The position numbers were made by a program, and so were the translations under genes. DNA of 64,000 bases, from positions 26,834,224 to 26,898,223 of the forward strand of contig JACDQD010000003.1 of NCBI GenBank assembly GCA_019843655.1. Reading direction: 5' to 3'. Each line of letters opens with the position of its first letter. Positions within the stretch are counted from its first letter, which is position 1. Of the stretch, positions 52,016-64,000 are shown one piece after another. Under the pieces are notes generated by a model. The model saw only the letters and a list, made by a program, of their open reading frames with translations. It was not told the origin of the DNA and did not search any database. Source of the stretch: Lethocerus indicus. Lineage: Eukaryota; Arthropoda; Insecta; Hemiptera; Belostomatidae.

Positions 52016-55000
52016 GTAAGCAGCCAGCCCCCCTTATAGTCAACTCACCCCTGTAGCCCGTCCCAGAGAAGGAGAATGCCGACCAAACCCATTGAAATAT
52101 ATTACAGTCTCATGAAGGTCTTGTACAATCGCAACAATACAGACATCAAAGTTTCTCTGAATCAGTTTTAAGTGTTTAGCATTAATGTTGTCAGTTTCGT
52201 TTCCGTTATGCCTCGAAATAAATGTTTGCCCGGGAAATTTGAATCCGTTTTCAACCATCATCGATTCTCAAGTTCGGCTAATTTGGCCCTGTATCCATCG
52301 GGTGTAGTGGTCCGTCGGTGAATTAATGAGGTACCTCAAAATTCATATGTACTGAATATTACTGACGGATGGCTACTATTGATGGCGAAAAGCTTTAGCT
52401 TATGAGCTAATTCGCGAGAAAGACATTTCAAACTGTCGCGGAACCCCAATTAACACCTCGTGTAGCTGTACGATATGAATGAATTTATTACACGCATCAA
52501 TGAAATTGTCGGTATATTTAAAAAGATCAGTGAGGGCTTTGAACATTACCGTGAGCGGTCTGTAAACCAAATGGGTTCGTCCCAATTAAATGTTTCATTG
52601 AAGGATTATTATGACGGTTAATAGTTGGGATGATTATATAAATTGGATTTCGCCGGCATTCTTCCACGGGTCGGGATTGATGGCACTAACGAGAAACCCG
52701 GGATGTCACGGGTGTATCATCATCCCCAGCTCACGCACCAATCTAATTGGAACGCCCCCAACCCCAACCCCAATAACAAGTAGTCTCTCTGCTAGTAACA
52801 ATGGTCACGAATCCAGGCGACCCCCACCTTAGTTTTTTTTCTAATCCGCATGCGCATCCTTCTGTAGATAGCAGGTTGTGGTATGGCATTGTAGTGCATG
52901 TTGTGTGACTAAAAATGTGGTTCTAACGTAGTTTTGATCGTACATATTTTTATATCAATTAAATGTCCATTTGAATTGTGTTACGTCAGTATGAATGACT
53001 ATTTACTACATATTATATCTTCTTAAATACCGAGTTTTTTTTTCAGGAAGTTTTATGAATTATATATGTTTTACAAATTAAAAACTACAAACGCTAAATA
53101 TTATAACACGCATTACAACATTTAACCTAATCCTGTAGTTTTGCAGCTCATAATATCATTCATATATAAGTTAGAAATTATTTTTCTTTTCAGCAAGTTT
53201 GACTCATTTTCCCATGTCGAAAAAATGGCTGGCATATCGGTCCTTTCTAAATTCCAACATAAATATATTCGTTACAATAACCTGATGTATTGCCATTCAC
53301 TACGATTGAGTAAACCCAATTACTGTGTCGTATTCATTACATCGTATTATTTAATTTTGAGTTAATGAGGGCAATCAACATTAAGATAAAATGTATTAGT
53401 CGTGTGCCCAATATAGCTCTGTAGCCGTTAAACATCGGAGTCTTATAAATAGAAAATACCCTCTGTCGGTTACAACACAAAGGAAAACAATAAAATTAAA
53501 TACAATAGACGCTATGACGAAAAACAAATTTCAATTTCGTACTCGAGTGGCAATAGTCGTACATCATTCGTACTATTTGTCTGTCCACCTGAAGTGGTCA
53601 TCAATAAAGGGCTATCTTCAAAATGACATTCCTTCGGACCAGTATTTTCTCCTCTTCACTTGTCGGTTCTCGTGAGCTGTCCGCTGCTTTTAAGGATTGG
53701 TGGGGGAGGGGGGAGTATTATTTTTATTTAAGAGTAATCCCTCATTTGTTGATCACATATAAGATGCAAACGCAAATCACTAAGAGGGAATTAAGAAAAC
53801 TGTAGATTAAGTTGGTTGCAATATGCAACCGCTGTGCAGTTGGGCATCTGAGTGCATTCGGAGCAGTCGGAATATTCCACTCGATGTCTGAGAATAACCA
53901 GTGCATTTTTTGGTTATGAACTTCCAATTAAGCAGTAATGTTAAGAAATATTAATGCGTAGTGGAAATATTATCCGTTTATGTGTGTTACGGGATTGTTC
54001 GGGGAGGTGGTAAATGTTATTGCATCCTCCATACATCTCAATTGTTGATAATCGTATTAAGCTGAAAGTAAATGCATAATGACTGTAGCGGGAGTTAGAA
54101 GATGAAACCCAGAAACCGAGTATTCGAGCACTGTGCTTTTGTTTCACCTTATTCCTTTTAGGTGGTAATAATGAGTTCCTTCCACTGTTGGGTGGAGTGC
54201 AACTCAAATTTACCTAGTAGCCGGCGTTCGTCTTGCGTTTACCGTGTAGGTAATTGAACTGTGTTCTACCGAGTGTACAGCAGTTATATGAGCTCTTCTC
54301 GTAACCAATTCCAGTTTCAAATAGAAATTTAGTATACGAACCCTAATTGCTAATTTGAATTAATGGAACCGTTCTATAATAGAGATGCTTTTCTGCCGTG
54401 GAAATTCGGTCCCCTATCGGGATTTGCGGCCCCAATCGCCAACGACTTCGGAATTCCACTTTCGTGGAGTTTTTTTTATCTGTATTTGGCAATTCCGGGA
54501 TTAATTCTTTCTGATAATTATACGAGTGGACGACGATACTGTAAACGGGTTGAAGTGGGTAAGTCGGAGGTGCGACCTCCGGACCGGAGATAAACCAGTC
54601 AGTCATGTCTGATAATAACAAAACAATACTTTATGTTTTAGTACGTTCTCTCTTTTGGTTGTCATGTGTGAAAGTTCTGAACTGATTAATTCCTCAACGT
54701 CATCGTGCCGTCGAGTAAACCCCGCGAATCTCCGTTTTGGATATTTTTCCTCATTGTGTGTACTTCCCGAAGACATTATTAATAATCTATGATATAGGGA
54801 CGGGCTCTAATAAATAACGTTATATCCGTTAATCCTATAATTTCTGGTGATGTGATTCGACGGGGTCACCGAATGTTTCTTATGACTAAGAGAACGGCGT
54901 CCGCTTTAATTCATAGGGTAGCTTTGAGGCGGAATGTTTGACCCCTTTCAAGGTTGAAATAGGAGCGAGGGGGAAACGGGAGTAGACCTGAGTGAAGTTT

Positions 55001-58000
55001 GTATTATTGTAGGCAGGATCAAAGGGAGGGCACGAGTGGCCAGTTACTGCCGTCCCCGCCTCTCAGTTTCTGTCCTTCACACTTTTCAATTTCATATCCC
55101 GTTCCCACCAGCAATTTCCTTCAAATCGAGGCAACGTTTTTCTTTCGTTCCCATCGCGCTCGAATACGGGGATTGTCGAGTAGTTGGGCCGGAGATTTTT
55201 TTCTCCGGTCCGTAACAGCCCCGTAATTCTGACACGTCCCGTAAGAAACAACATGACGTATTTCCTCAATGGATAGTATAATATCGCGTAGATTATCCCG
55301 GAGTTATTTTCTATTTGCACGCGCATTCGATTCATATTTGAGTTGAATGAAAATGTCATCCCCGCCCAGGTTCGAACTATCCCGGAACCCGAGTGATTTC
55401 AATAATGAAAAATAAGATGAAATGAATGCCTTGTATGAAAACTAATTGAGTCCATTTCCTTTCTCCTAATTGAAGATTTAATGAATGTTTCACTGCTGAG
55501 TGAAAACAAAAATTCGACGTCTGCCGCGCCAAACACAATACCGTACTCAAAGAAGGGATCGCGTGAAGCTCGAAGTGTTAAATGTTCTTCGTTAAACAAA
55601 AAATAAGAATAAATTACCGATTAAAAACACTAATTGGTCGAGTTCCGCTTCACTTTCTTTTGATTACCTTAATTAGAGAGTCGCGGTGTTCCAGGATCCA
55701 ATTAGCCCTCATTGCTTTCGACGAACTAATAAAGAACTTTAGTCTTTGGTTTTTAGAATAATATCCGGTTAAAAATGTATACTACAGAAAGTATCCCTAT
55801 AGGTTTCATGTTCCTTAACGGAATTATAGTCCTCAGAATGCAGCAGAAGGTTTATTTCCGTTGTGGCAGTTTTAAGGTATTTAGTGAGTAGTAGAATAAC
55901 ATTCTTGATTGTATAATAAATATATTTAATAAGAAAGAATTGAAAAATAAATATTCTTATATTGAAACACGGAAAGCTTTATTGATAGATATACGAACCC
56001 GAAAACATAGGAATACTTCGAGTGTATTATACTTTCTTACTCGGCTAAGTATACGTAGTAAGAACGGATATGATCTACGTTAGCGAGAGTTAATAATATA
56101 ATTATTTTTTCTAATGTTTTAAATATTTCCAAGTGTACCTTGTGCTGAATTGATGAAAGATGGGCGAATCAACAATTGTAGTGTGAACTGGGTTCACAGT
56201 TGATGGAAGTTGAGTTTGAGTCGGAAGCGGAATTTTGAATGGGTTCCAACTTGTTACGGGGACTTAACTTATTTCAGCTTTTTTCGAACTAAGTTGCCCT
56301 CAGGGAGTTGGAAACTAAATCCCCCTCCCCGCAACCGCCATTAGACAAACAGCTAAGTGGATCCGAAACTCGGACATTATTTCCAAATTTGCAAACAGCA
56401 AATTATAGACGTTTAGGAAGTAAACATAAAATGTCTGCCCTCTTTTTCGTTTTCATTTTAAATCAATTGCGTCTGTCTATCTCGCCTGAATCTGTCTATC
56501 TCAATGACGATTGGAACAAAATCATTGACCGTGACTATTCCTTAGGCGCTCTAAATACACAAAATCCAACAATATCCCATCTCAAGAAAAGAACCTTCAT
56601 ATAATAATAACATAAGACTGGGTAGAACTTTGTGAAATGTAATCTATACGTGATAACGTCTTCTTTAATATTTCCGGAACATAATATTTAAAAAAAGCCC
56701 GAGATAATTTCAATCAATAAAATTACTACCTGTCGTGGTAGGAATTGTTCCTTGGTACGTTGATTAGGAAAGCTACATTTATTTACTCTCTGAATAAGTT
56801 GTATAAAAAATCCTAAAATGCCAAAATGAGTTATGGGTAGTCGCGTTAGTGTCCATTTTCTCGTAGCGTTATACCTCAGTCGTTGTAAACTTTCTGGCGA
56901 GTATAAGCTCCGTAAATATTTCCAGTAGGGATATTGACTTTATACTGTGTGCATTTATACAGCGATTTTAGTTTTACTGTTATATATATCTATATTATAT
57001 AAGCGGGCCGGCCGTTGTGTGCAGAACACAGGCTGCTTATTCACGGCCTATTGTTTCCACCCCGTATAATGAATGTGTGGAATAATTCGGTGCAAGCGCG
57101 ATGCCCGACCGAGTCTTTTAACAGTTAGAGCGCTGTAAATTATCGAGTCTGTTGTTTCCAGTTTTAATTAGACGCTTCACTGGGTAAAATCCAGCGACGT
57201 GGTTTTCCCACGTTAGTTCTTAGTTTTTCCTGTTGCGTGTCCAGTCGGGATATAAAAACTGTATGAAACAATTTTGCGCCCAACTCGTGCAAAGAAACGC
57301 TCAACAGTCGCGTTTTCAGATATCATTTGGCTGCGTCGGGAAATTTTTCTTTATCATACAGTGTAATAGAGTTAGTCGAAGCTACCAAATATCGGTTTTG
57401 TTCGAATTTTGCGTGTAATAGATAAAGTTTCAGAACATACTACTGCATGATTAGTAATGAATGTTTAAGAGCGTACTGGCATTTTCTCTCATGATAAATT
57501 ATTAAAATTCAACTCGGCAATTCCTGAACCATTAAAGCCCAGGTTTCCATTTAAAGTGCGGTTGCAAGGCTGTCAATACTTTTGGCAAGATGCCCGTACA
57601 TATAATAGGAAGAAGTCACAGGAGATTGACGCGTCGACCCGGGTTCAAATGCCGGCCGCCACATTCATTCAATTACGAAATTATATCTGGATGGAAATAA
57701 TGTTCTGTGCGTACATCTATTGATATAATGTTTTAATTAAATACTACAATTATTTTTTAATTTGTTTTTTTTTGTATTTCCGATAATTTCGTCAAGCTTA
57801 TTGTACGTTGCGGTTCGGATAAAATTTAATTCGTTAAATTCAGATTTTTTTATAACGAACCGAAAATTCTCTCCCTCTCTCTCTCTCTCTCTCCCTGAAT
57901 ATGTGAAAACGAATTATACGAAAGTTTGATTGAAGTAAGTGGCTGTGGTCCATTGAAATGAGCCGATATTGTTGCCAGCGGAATACAATGGAACGAGCGC

Positions 58001-58700
58001 CGATATAGAAATGCGGTAGACCTCAAATGGTGAAGCCCGCTGCAGTAATTGCTTCCCAACTCGTCCTTTTGTTCCAGTTAGTGGCATTAAAAAATAAAAC
58101 CAGAGCCGGCCAGGGGTATTCACCCTAAGCGATGGTCGATCAGTTCTCCGTTCCACATTTGTTGACTTTACCTACGTTATTTTGGAAAAGCTGGGAGCTA
58201 TAAGTTTTATTTGTACTGCCATGAGAACAGTTTAATTGATTTTGTACGATTTTTTCGTTTTATTTTTCAGTTTAATTTAATTTTTATTTAACCAATTTCC
58301 ACGGGTCGCGCTGGCCCAGTGGTTAGATCCATTGGTGGATTTAAAAACAATCTTCCTGAGTGCTGGGCTATGTTAGGATACAAATAAGACTAGGTTTAGA
58401 TTCAGCTGGAGAAAAAGATATTTATTTAAAATTTAAAAGTGCGAAATTAATTAATATTTAAAAGGACCTCAGTTTGTGAAGACTGAAATTTCAGATGGAA
58501 ATTTATTTTTTATTGACCTCTTATTGTACCTTGTCCTTTTTGGAACTACTAACTGTTGAGGCAGGTGGGTAAGAGAATTTTACAGGTAGATACAGGATGA
58601 ATTTTAGTTTGTGAAGGCAAATGAACGTGTTACGTACAAGCTCTTAACGTTACCTTTTGGAGAGTGTTACAACACCACGGAGAAATACTCGCCGCTTAAA

Positions 58701-58703
<3 letters not shown>
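52016..58703 (+). other. First part of the intron after RPEL1
   Basis: No exon entering in phase 1 with open coding sequence and a donor was found. Several good acceptors were checked (53044, 53186, 54161); each hits a stop within a few to about 30 codons or lacks a donor. A GC-rich block at 54900-55240 has no recognisable exon. A CT-rich tract lies at 57869-57895, and a box-B-like GGGTTCAAATGCC at about 57640. Confidence 0.6.
57869..57895. repeat. (CT)n microsatellite, imperfect
   Basis: A CT-rich run with two CCC interruptions. Confidence 0.9.

Positions 58704-58750
<47 letters not shown>
58704..58750. repeat. (TA)n microsatellite
   Basis: An uninterrupted TA dinucleotide run of 47 bp, the second large one in the window after 20004-20056. 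Confidence 0.97.
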
Positions 58751-58753
<3 letters not shown>

Positions 58754-59704
58754 CGGTTTATCGTTGGAGGTAATTGAAATAATGGCTACTGTAATAAGAA
58801 ATATTTTTGAGGTATGCATTCGAATCAAACGTGCACCACAGCGTGAATCCGACACTACTTAATCAACTAATATATAGTTGGAACTTGAAGTTGCTTTTCA
58901 GCCAGCTCTATTTAGCAATTCAAGAACTCCAATCCCTTCTGGTCCGCCTTGTGATCAATCCTTGGTGTACTCTATTAAAGGACAGATTACGATTTCACTA
59001 GCCCTTCAATTTACGTTTCCCCTAAGGGTAAAGTCGGTATATTGTCTTACCGCTACTCAAGAAGTGTTTCTTAATAATTCGTTGACAAATGAAGGGGTAG
59101 GCCACCAATAAATCGCTAGATAAATTTTACGGGAATTCCATCAATTGGTAAAAATACCAATATTTTCACTTGTACAATGTTATTGATGAAATAAAACAGC
59201 AAACTATTTCAGAAGATGTTCTCATAAGTGATACTCGTGCATTTGGCGTTGTGACTCTCTTATCATGTTAGATAGTGCCTCGATTCCCTTCGATGTAACC
59301 GTAAACAAGGATTTATTTATCTACGCGTGAAACAATGAGAACCATAAATGGAAATATATAACAAGCAGGAGTTATATCCAAATTAAATATCGTCTTAGTT
59401 GAAACCTAACTTTAGTTCATTATTTTAGGTAATTTTACATTTTCCGAACCGTATCTTCGGACCGGGTATAAATTTCAATAAACGAATTGAAACTGATTGG
59501 CTCGATTTTCACTGTGTTGATGAGCGCGCAATTGGTGCCTGGGATGTTTACCCGTCTGAAAAGGAATGGAATATAAATGCGGATGTTTAATTCAGCGACT
59601 GTTTGTGTTGTCTTAATCTAGAGACAGTGAGACGGAGGTCTAATGGTGGATGGGGGGATGGAGCGTAAATGGGAGGGCAAATTTTCAGGGGATAATTCGA
59701 GAAA
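58751..59704. other. Intronic stretch, nothing recognised
   Basis: AT-rich, with short overlapping open frames only. TTATTTTAG|GTAATTTT at 59421-59436 is a weak ratchet-like match. Confidence 0.5.
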
Positions 59705-59728
59705 CTAATTAATTTCCGAATTAATTAG
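59705..59728. promoter_or_regulatory. Inverted repeat of homeodomain core sites
   Basis: Perfect 10-bp arms CTAATTAATT (59705-59714) and AATTAATTAG (59719-59728) flank TCCG. Each arm holds overlapping TAAT cores, the usual homeodomain half-site. It could be a dimer-binding regulatory site; the motif alone is the evidence. Confidence 0.35.
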
Positions 59729-59882
59729 TAAGAAAAGGAGCAGGAATAGTCGGGAGGACGGTACAGTAACTGGCTCCTCGCAGTCGGGAAGGGTTTGCTA
59801 ACCCCCTATCTTATTTTACTCTGTTCACTCGTTTCTCAAATCCTTTTAGGAAAAAAAATGGGTGTTTCGGAGAAATAATGTA

Positions 59883-59885
<3 letters not shown>

Positions 59886-59958
<73 letters not shown>
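59886..59958. repeat. (GA)n microsatellite
   Basis: An uninterrupted GA run of 73 bp. In arthropods such tracts can bind GAGA-type factors. It lies about 160 bp from the homeodomain-type palindrome. It creates spurious Arg/Glu and Ser/Leu open frames on the two strands. Confidence 0.98.
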
Positions 59959-59961
<3 letters not shown>

Positions 59962-62900
59962 GGGACAGAAGGAGGGAGAAAAGAACCTCCAGTGCGCCGC
60001 CGGGTCATTTCTACCGACGGGTGATCAAATTATACGCGGGAGTTTATGGTCGAATTATACCTTCAAGAATGGGGCTCTGAGTCGCAGTTTTATATTTAAT
60101 AACCTGCTGGTGTTGTGAAAATTAATTATTTTCCAAGCGACACTTCATTAAGGTTTTCTCAGCGCTGTTATTGTACAGCGCTTAGGTGCAGATACGAATG
60201 TTTAATTCCGATGTGGTAAATATTTAATTGTACAACCGGTCCGTTTTAATTATTCAATAAACGCATAGTCTGCAATTCTGGGCTCTGTAATTTGCCAAAC
60301 CAGCGAGAGAAAACAGAACACGAAATCTACAGTAGATCGAACCCTTGAGAAGACACATCAGCTTCCCTAATTTGCAAAGTTATTAGGAATAACGTATAAT
60401 TTATAAATATTTTCTGTGTGGTGTCGTTCTTGTAAATTGAAAAAAATCGACAAAATATATTTAAAGTCAGTTTAACTTGTCTTTCATCCCGGTCGACAGC
60501 TTCTTTTATACGGTGCAGCTTTATTTTTTGTAGGCGGGAAAAGAAAAAAAATACTACCTCAGATCTCCTTCTGACATTTTCGAAGTATGAATGTTCTCAT
60601 TTATACCCAGACGCAGATGCGAACAACTTTAAATATTATTTATTTATTTATTTTGCGAATCAAAAGTCAAATCTGTAGGGAACTGCTGGTTAAAACTTCC
60701 GCGATAGAAATTTCGCTCGTGTTTTATGAATGTGAACTAAGACAGTTTTGGTTGGGTCCTTCAGGATAGCACATCCTTCCCCTTCCTTTCCTTTAAGGAT
60801 CGATAGCCTTAATTTTGCTTCCTACCCTGTTATCATCTCCCGCCCGTAGAGCACTCTCCTGTATAATTTTATTTCCGGTTTTTATTTATAATTTCCCGTG
60901 GCCTTTATTAAATCCGAATAAAATGATTGAACGTAATCTAATGAATGAATGCAAAGAATTCTGTACTAGCGAAAGGGTTTACATTTTGCGGTAATGTTTT
61001 TTCTCCCTCTCGAGGGGGTAAAGCACGTGGCGGTAAGGAATTTAGAGGAGTGCGCATTCTAGCGTTCGCTGTCGGAAGTAAGCTGAACTTGAGACGATTC
61101 CCATCTAATTCCGCCTTCAGATTCAAGGGTGCGTTAACCCCGTTCACCCGTTTCACTTATGGAAATTAAACGGATATGTAACAAAAAGTGAGAGAAACTT
61201 ATAAAATTATGCAAGCGTAGACATTACTTCCCCACCTAATTATTTATGGATAGGATGCTCAAGGAGGAAAAGTTTTTTACATCCTGAGTGCGTGAGTAAC
61301 ATAACGGTGCATTCCTGTTTATGACTTTACTTTCAGAAAGAAATGTTTCCGCATTTCGAGGCGAGCGGATTTAATTAATCAAATTTATATCGATCACTAA
61401 AGCGCAGTTTAAATACGAAATATGGGCTCAATAAGTTAAAAAATTGAGAAAATATTGATGACATCTAAAAGAATCGAGCTGTTTACGATGAATTTACGAA
61501 ATTATTTTTCAGAATAATAATTATATTTGCCAATGCGTAATCTAATAAGCAAAGTGATTTCTTTGAATTTTCCGACGAATTAGATTCGGATAAATAATTC
61601 ATTTCAGACAAAATAAAATAAAGTAATGATCGAAACGTCAATGTTACTTTATCAACGGTCTTGGTTATTTTATTTTACGAGCACCTTCGCACTCGAATTG
61701 TTCATAATTTGTTTTTGGCACAACATTGGTGTTTTTTGGGATGTCGAGTAGAACAAAGTCCGGCGGGACTTGGGGAAATAGCGGTGTGCTCCGTTGATAG
61801 GAGGTTATCCGCGGTTAACGAGCTGCCGTTCCAAAATGAAGCCAGCCGAGCGCGCAACAATTCCACGGGCCATAACCGAGCCGGGGCCGTAACGGAAAAA
61901 GAAATATTTGTGTCCGCATAACTGAAATTTTGGACGAGATGATTTCAGAGTTGGGTATTGACCGGGGTCTGCCTGCGTTTTCAATATTAACTTGCATTAC
62001 TTCGTCCAGTCACAATGTTTGTCCACCTCAGCGATATTATTCAAGCTAATGTAACGCAAATACAGAGTCGGTTAATATACAGCACGGCTTATTTTGAAAA
62101 TATGTCCGGATAGAAGACTGTTGCCGTGTTTCCGATCTTCGGTCTCAAGCGGTTTTCTGCCGGTCATGTTTTTCTAGCCATCATCAGTACCTTTTTCGTG
62201 AGTTGGGTGATGAATCACACTATCTCCATGGTGGACCAATACACCCCAGAGACAGATCGCAAGAGTTATTCCAAACTACGTATTCGTAAAATTTGATTTA
62301 ATTCTTTAATTCTCTAATTAACGAAGCTATTTTCCTTCATTTGGATTTTTATTCGGACTAATTTAATCCTTCACTAATTGTTGGCCAGCCCCGTTTCTCA
62401 GTGTCCACTTTCGTATTCAATGATAAGTTGTCACTCCGCAGCGGTATGAGTGTTGACTCTTCATAAAAGTTATAGTCGAGTAAAAATTGCTGGTTGGGTG
62501 GTGGCTGGAGGTTTTCAGTTTGGAAGTAAAAAAAAAAGAAATGGATGACTGGGACCGTTGAAAGAGGAACCCCCCTAAGGGACTAGTCTGAAGAGGGAAC
62601 GGCAAGGCCCTCACCGAGGTCCTATTCCTGAACACAACTTTTTTAATATCGGACTTACCTTTGGAGGAAATAAATGTGAGGGGGGCCCCACTATTTTACA
62701 CTGTCCGCGACTGTACGAAACGCGGCACTTTATTTTACCGAATATGCGATATGAAGTCCGGCGCCAGAATTTTCAGGCTCGGGCAGTTTTAATATATCGG
62801 CCTCACTTCGGATATTGCCAAGGCGGGTTTAATAAAGTTAGATAAACCAGTTTCAGCCTTACTCTATCACCAACATTGATTATGATTCGACAGTATTGTA

Positions 62901-64000
62901 TTTTGTCTACATTCTACGCTTGGTACCGGAGACAGCGAGGAGGTTAATGCTCCAGCGTTGAATCGCGCTATCTTCGTTATTTTTTTGACAATTTCAAATG
63001 TTCAAAACCATTTGACACATTCGAGACACATACTCGACATTTCTTATCGTCGAGATTTCGTATATCGATTTCATATATCGAATTTGGCTGAAAACAATGG
63101 AATAAAATGTCGAATTAAATACGGAGTTTTATAGTTTTTATATTCATCGTATGCGACTTCTTTTACGATGAGTAGTGAATTCCGGCGCCTGGTTGCCTAA
63201 TTTGAATGCCGCGATATTTATGTTTAGACATAACCCTCCTGGACATTGAGAACGAACTGTTGTAGTATATATTGAAATACGATTTTCATTTGACAACAAC
63301 TCGATTTCAGTGGTACGTGTTCAGACGCTATCAGTAAATTAATTGATATCTCCGGATACAATATATGAATATAATGCCTAACCACTCAACGGATAATAAT
63401 ACCCAAGAGCGTGCTGACCAGGACTGCGAAACCCGCAATGCGGGGTGACCTCCCAACCGATACATTACCGAAATTACGAACGAACAAAGGTGATATTTGC
63501 ACATTTTCTAATACACCATTAGGAAATTTACTGTAGTATATACATTCTATCTGGACTGTTGACTGCCTTTGTAAAGATTATTATAACATTAAACACTTAT
63601 TATAACACTTTAAAATACTGTAAATATACGTTTGTACAAAGTCGGATTATAACGTGGTAAATTCTATTTCCGACGAACACACACATGGGCCTTCTTCATA
63701 TTTCAGCAAATTCAACAGTATATTCCATTTTTTTAGTTTCTATTCACTATTTGTTTCGGATATATCTCAAAATTGTTAGGTTATTTATTACTTGCTACTC
63801 TTTCCTGTTCAAAGAGTAATTTTTTTGAATGCAAAATCGAAAAGGCTGAAAAAAGCGGGAATGTCGCGAAGTGCATCCATACGCTTTCTATCGGCTGATA
63901 CGAGAAACTGGTTGAGAAGTAGTTGCAGTGTACGGTGTTCAGATGGCGTACGTATCTCTGATTCGTACGGACTTCGTTTCAGATTGAATTTGTCATTGTT
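59959..64000. other. Intron continuation to the window edge, no exon seen
   Basis: No recognisable exon on either strand. GC-richer patches at 60990-61140 and 61750-61890 contain overlapping open frames of 60-86 codons without known motifs. The acceptor-like TTTCAG sites at about 61336, 63310, 63705 and 63981 are followed by stops in the phase required by the Phactr exon at 51917-52015, or have no donor. The next Phactr exon is therefore probably beyond 64000. Confidence 0.55.

Noticed and set aside
54162..54217. Alternative terminal exon after RPEL1 (strong pyrimidine tract, TAG acceptor at 54161, 18 codons to TAG)
   Set aside because: It joins exon 52015 in frame, but the peptide has no Phactr character and no polyadenylation signal follows nearby.
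56985..57030. Second Helitron-like start (TCTATATTATATAAGCG)
   Set aside because: Resembles the start of the 29502 element only over the first AT-rich bases; no matching CTAG end with hairpin was found.
58305..58345. tRNA-like TGGCCCAGTGGTTAG
   Set aside because: A good box A match but no box B or tRNA fold downstream.
59811..60080. Ser/Leu-rich and Arg/Glu-rich open frames on opposite strands
   Set aside because: Both are read-throughs of the GA microsatellite.
63375..63450. Minus-strand tRNA-like segment with GTGGTTAG
   Set aside because: The box-B-like sequence precedes the box-A-like one on that strand, so the order is wrong for a Pol III gene.

Overview
The window is eukaryotic nuclear DNA, most likely from an arthropod and probably an insect with a large genome. 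It is AT-rich, has almost no long open reading frames, carries microsatellites and a mobile-element copy, and its only recognisable protein-coding sequence lies in short exons with canonical splice sites. There are no bacterial-style genes, operons, rRNAs, intact tRNAs or CRISPR arrays. The arthropod assignment rests on my memory of how insect Phactr proteins read around the first RPEL motif; no search was run.

The one gene I can identify is on the + strand: the 5' part of a Phactr-family gene (phosphatase and actin regulator). Two exons are certain by content. Exon 45385-45543 encodes the family's TPPI-x-RKSK / FKPWKW / poly-lysine block, and exon 51917-52015 encodes the N-terminal RPEL actin-binding motif. 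They join in phase 1 without a frame break. The rest of the protein (central region, C-terminal RPEL triplet and PP1-binding end) must lie to the right of the window.

Upstream, two short sequences could supply alternative N-termini, because each has a start codon and ends in the phase that exon 45385 needs. One is at 36401-36488 (30 residues, acidic). The other is at 25801-25859, a 59-nt segment whose acceptor is followed at once by GTAAGT, with a second GTAAGT 59 nt later. That is the layout of a recursive-splicing (ratchet) site with an RS-exon, and here the RS-exon carries an ATG in good context. A third, weaker possibility is an ATG at 45306, directly upstream of and in frame with exon 45385.

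Layout: 1-25800 is non-coding (far-upstream intron or intergenic) with scattered GC-rich blocks; 25801-25859 ratchet/RS-exon; 25860-36400 intron-like, with a promoter-like GC block at 26560-27060, a Helitron-like element at 29502-30185 and an exon-like segment at 31993-32069; 36401-36488 alternative first coding exon; 36489-45384 intron; 45385-45543 exon; 45544-51916 intron; 51917-52015 exon; 52016-64000 start of the next intron, with microsatellites. The protein links G-actin sensing (RPEL) to PP1 and the actin cytoskeleton; the long introns and several start exons suggest isoform control at the N-terminus.
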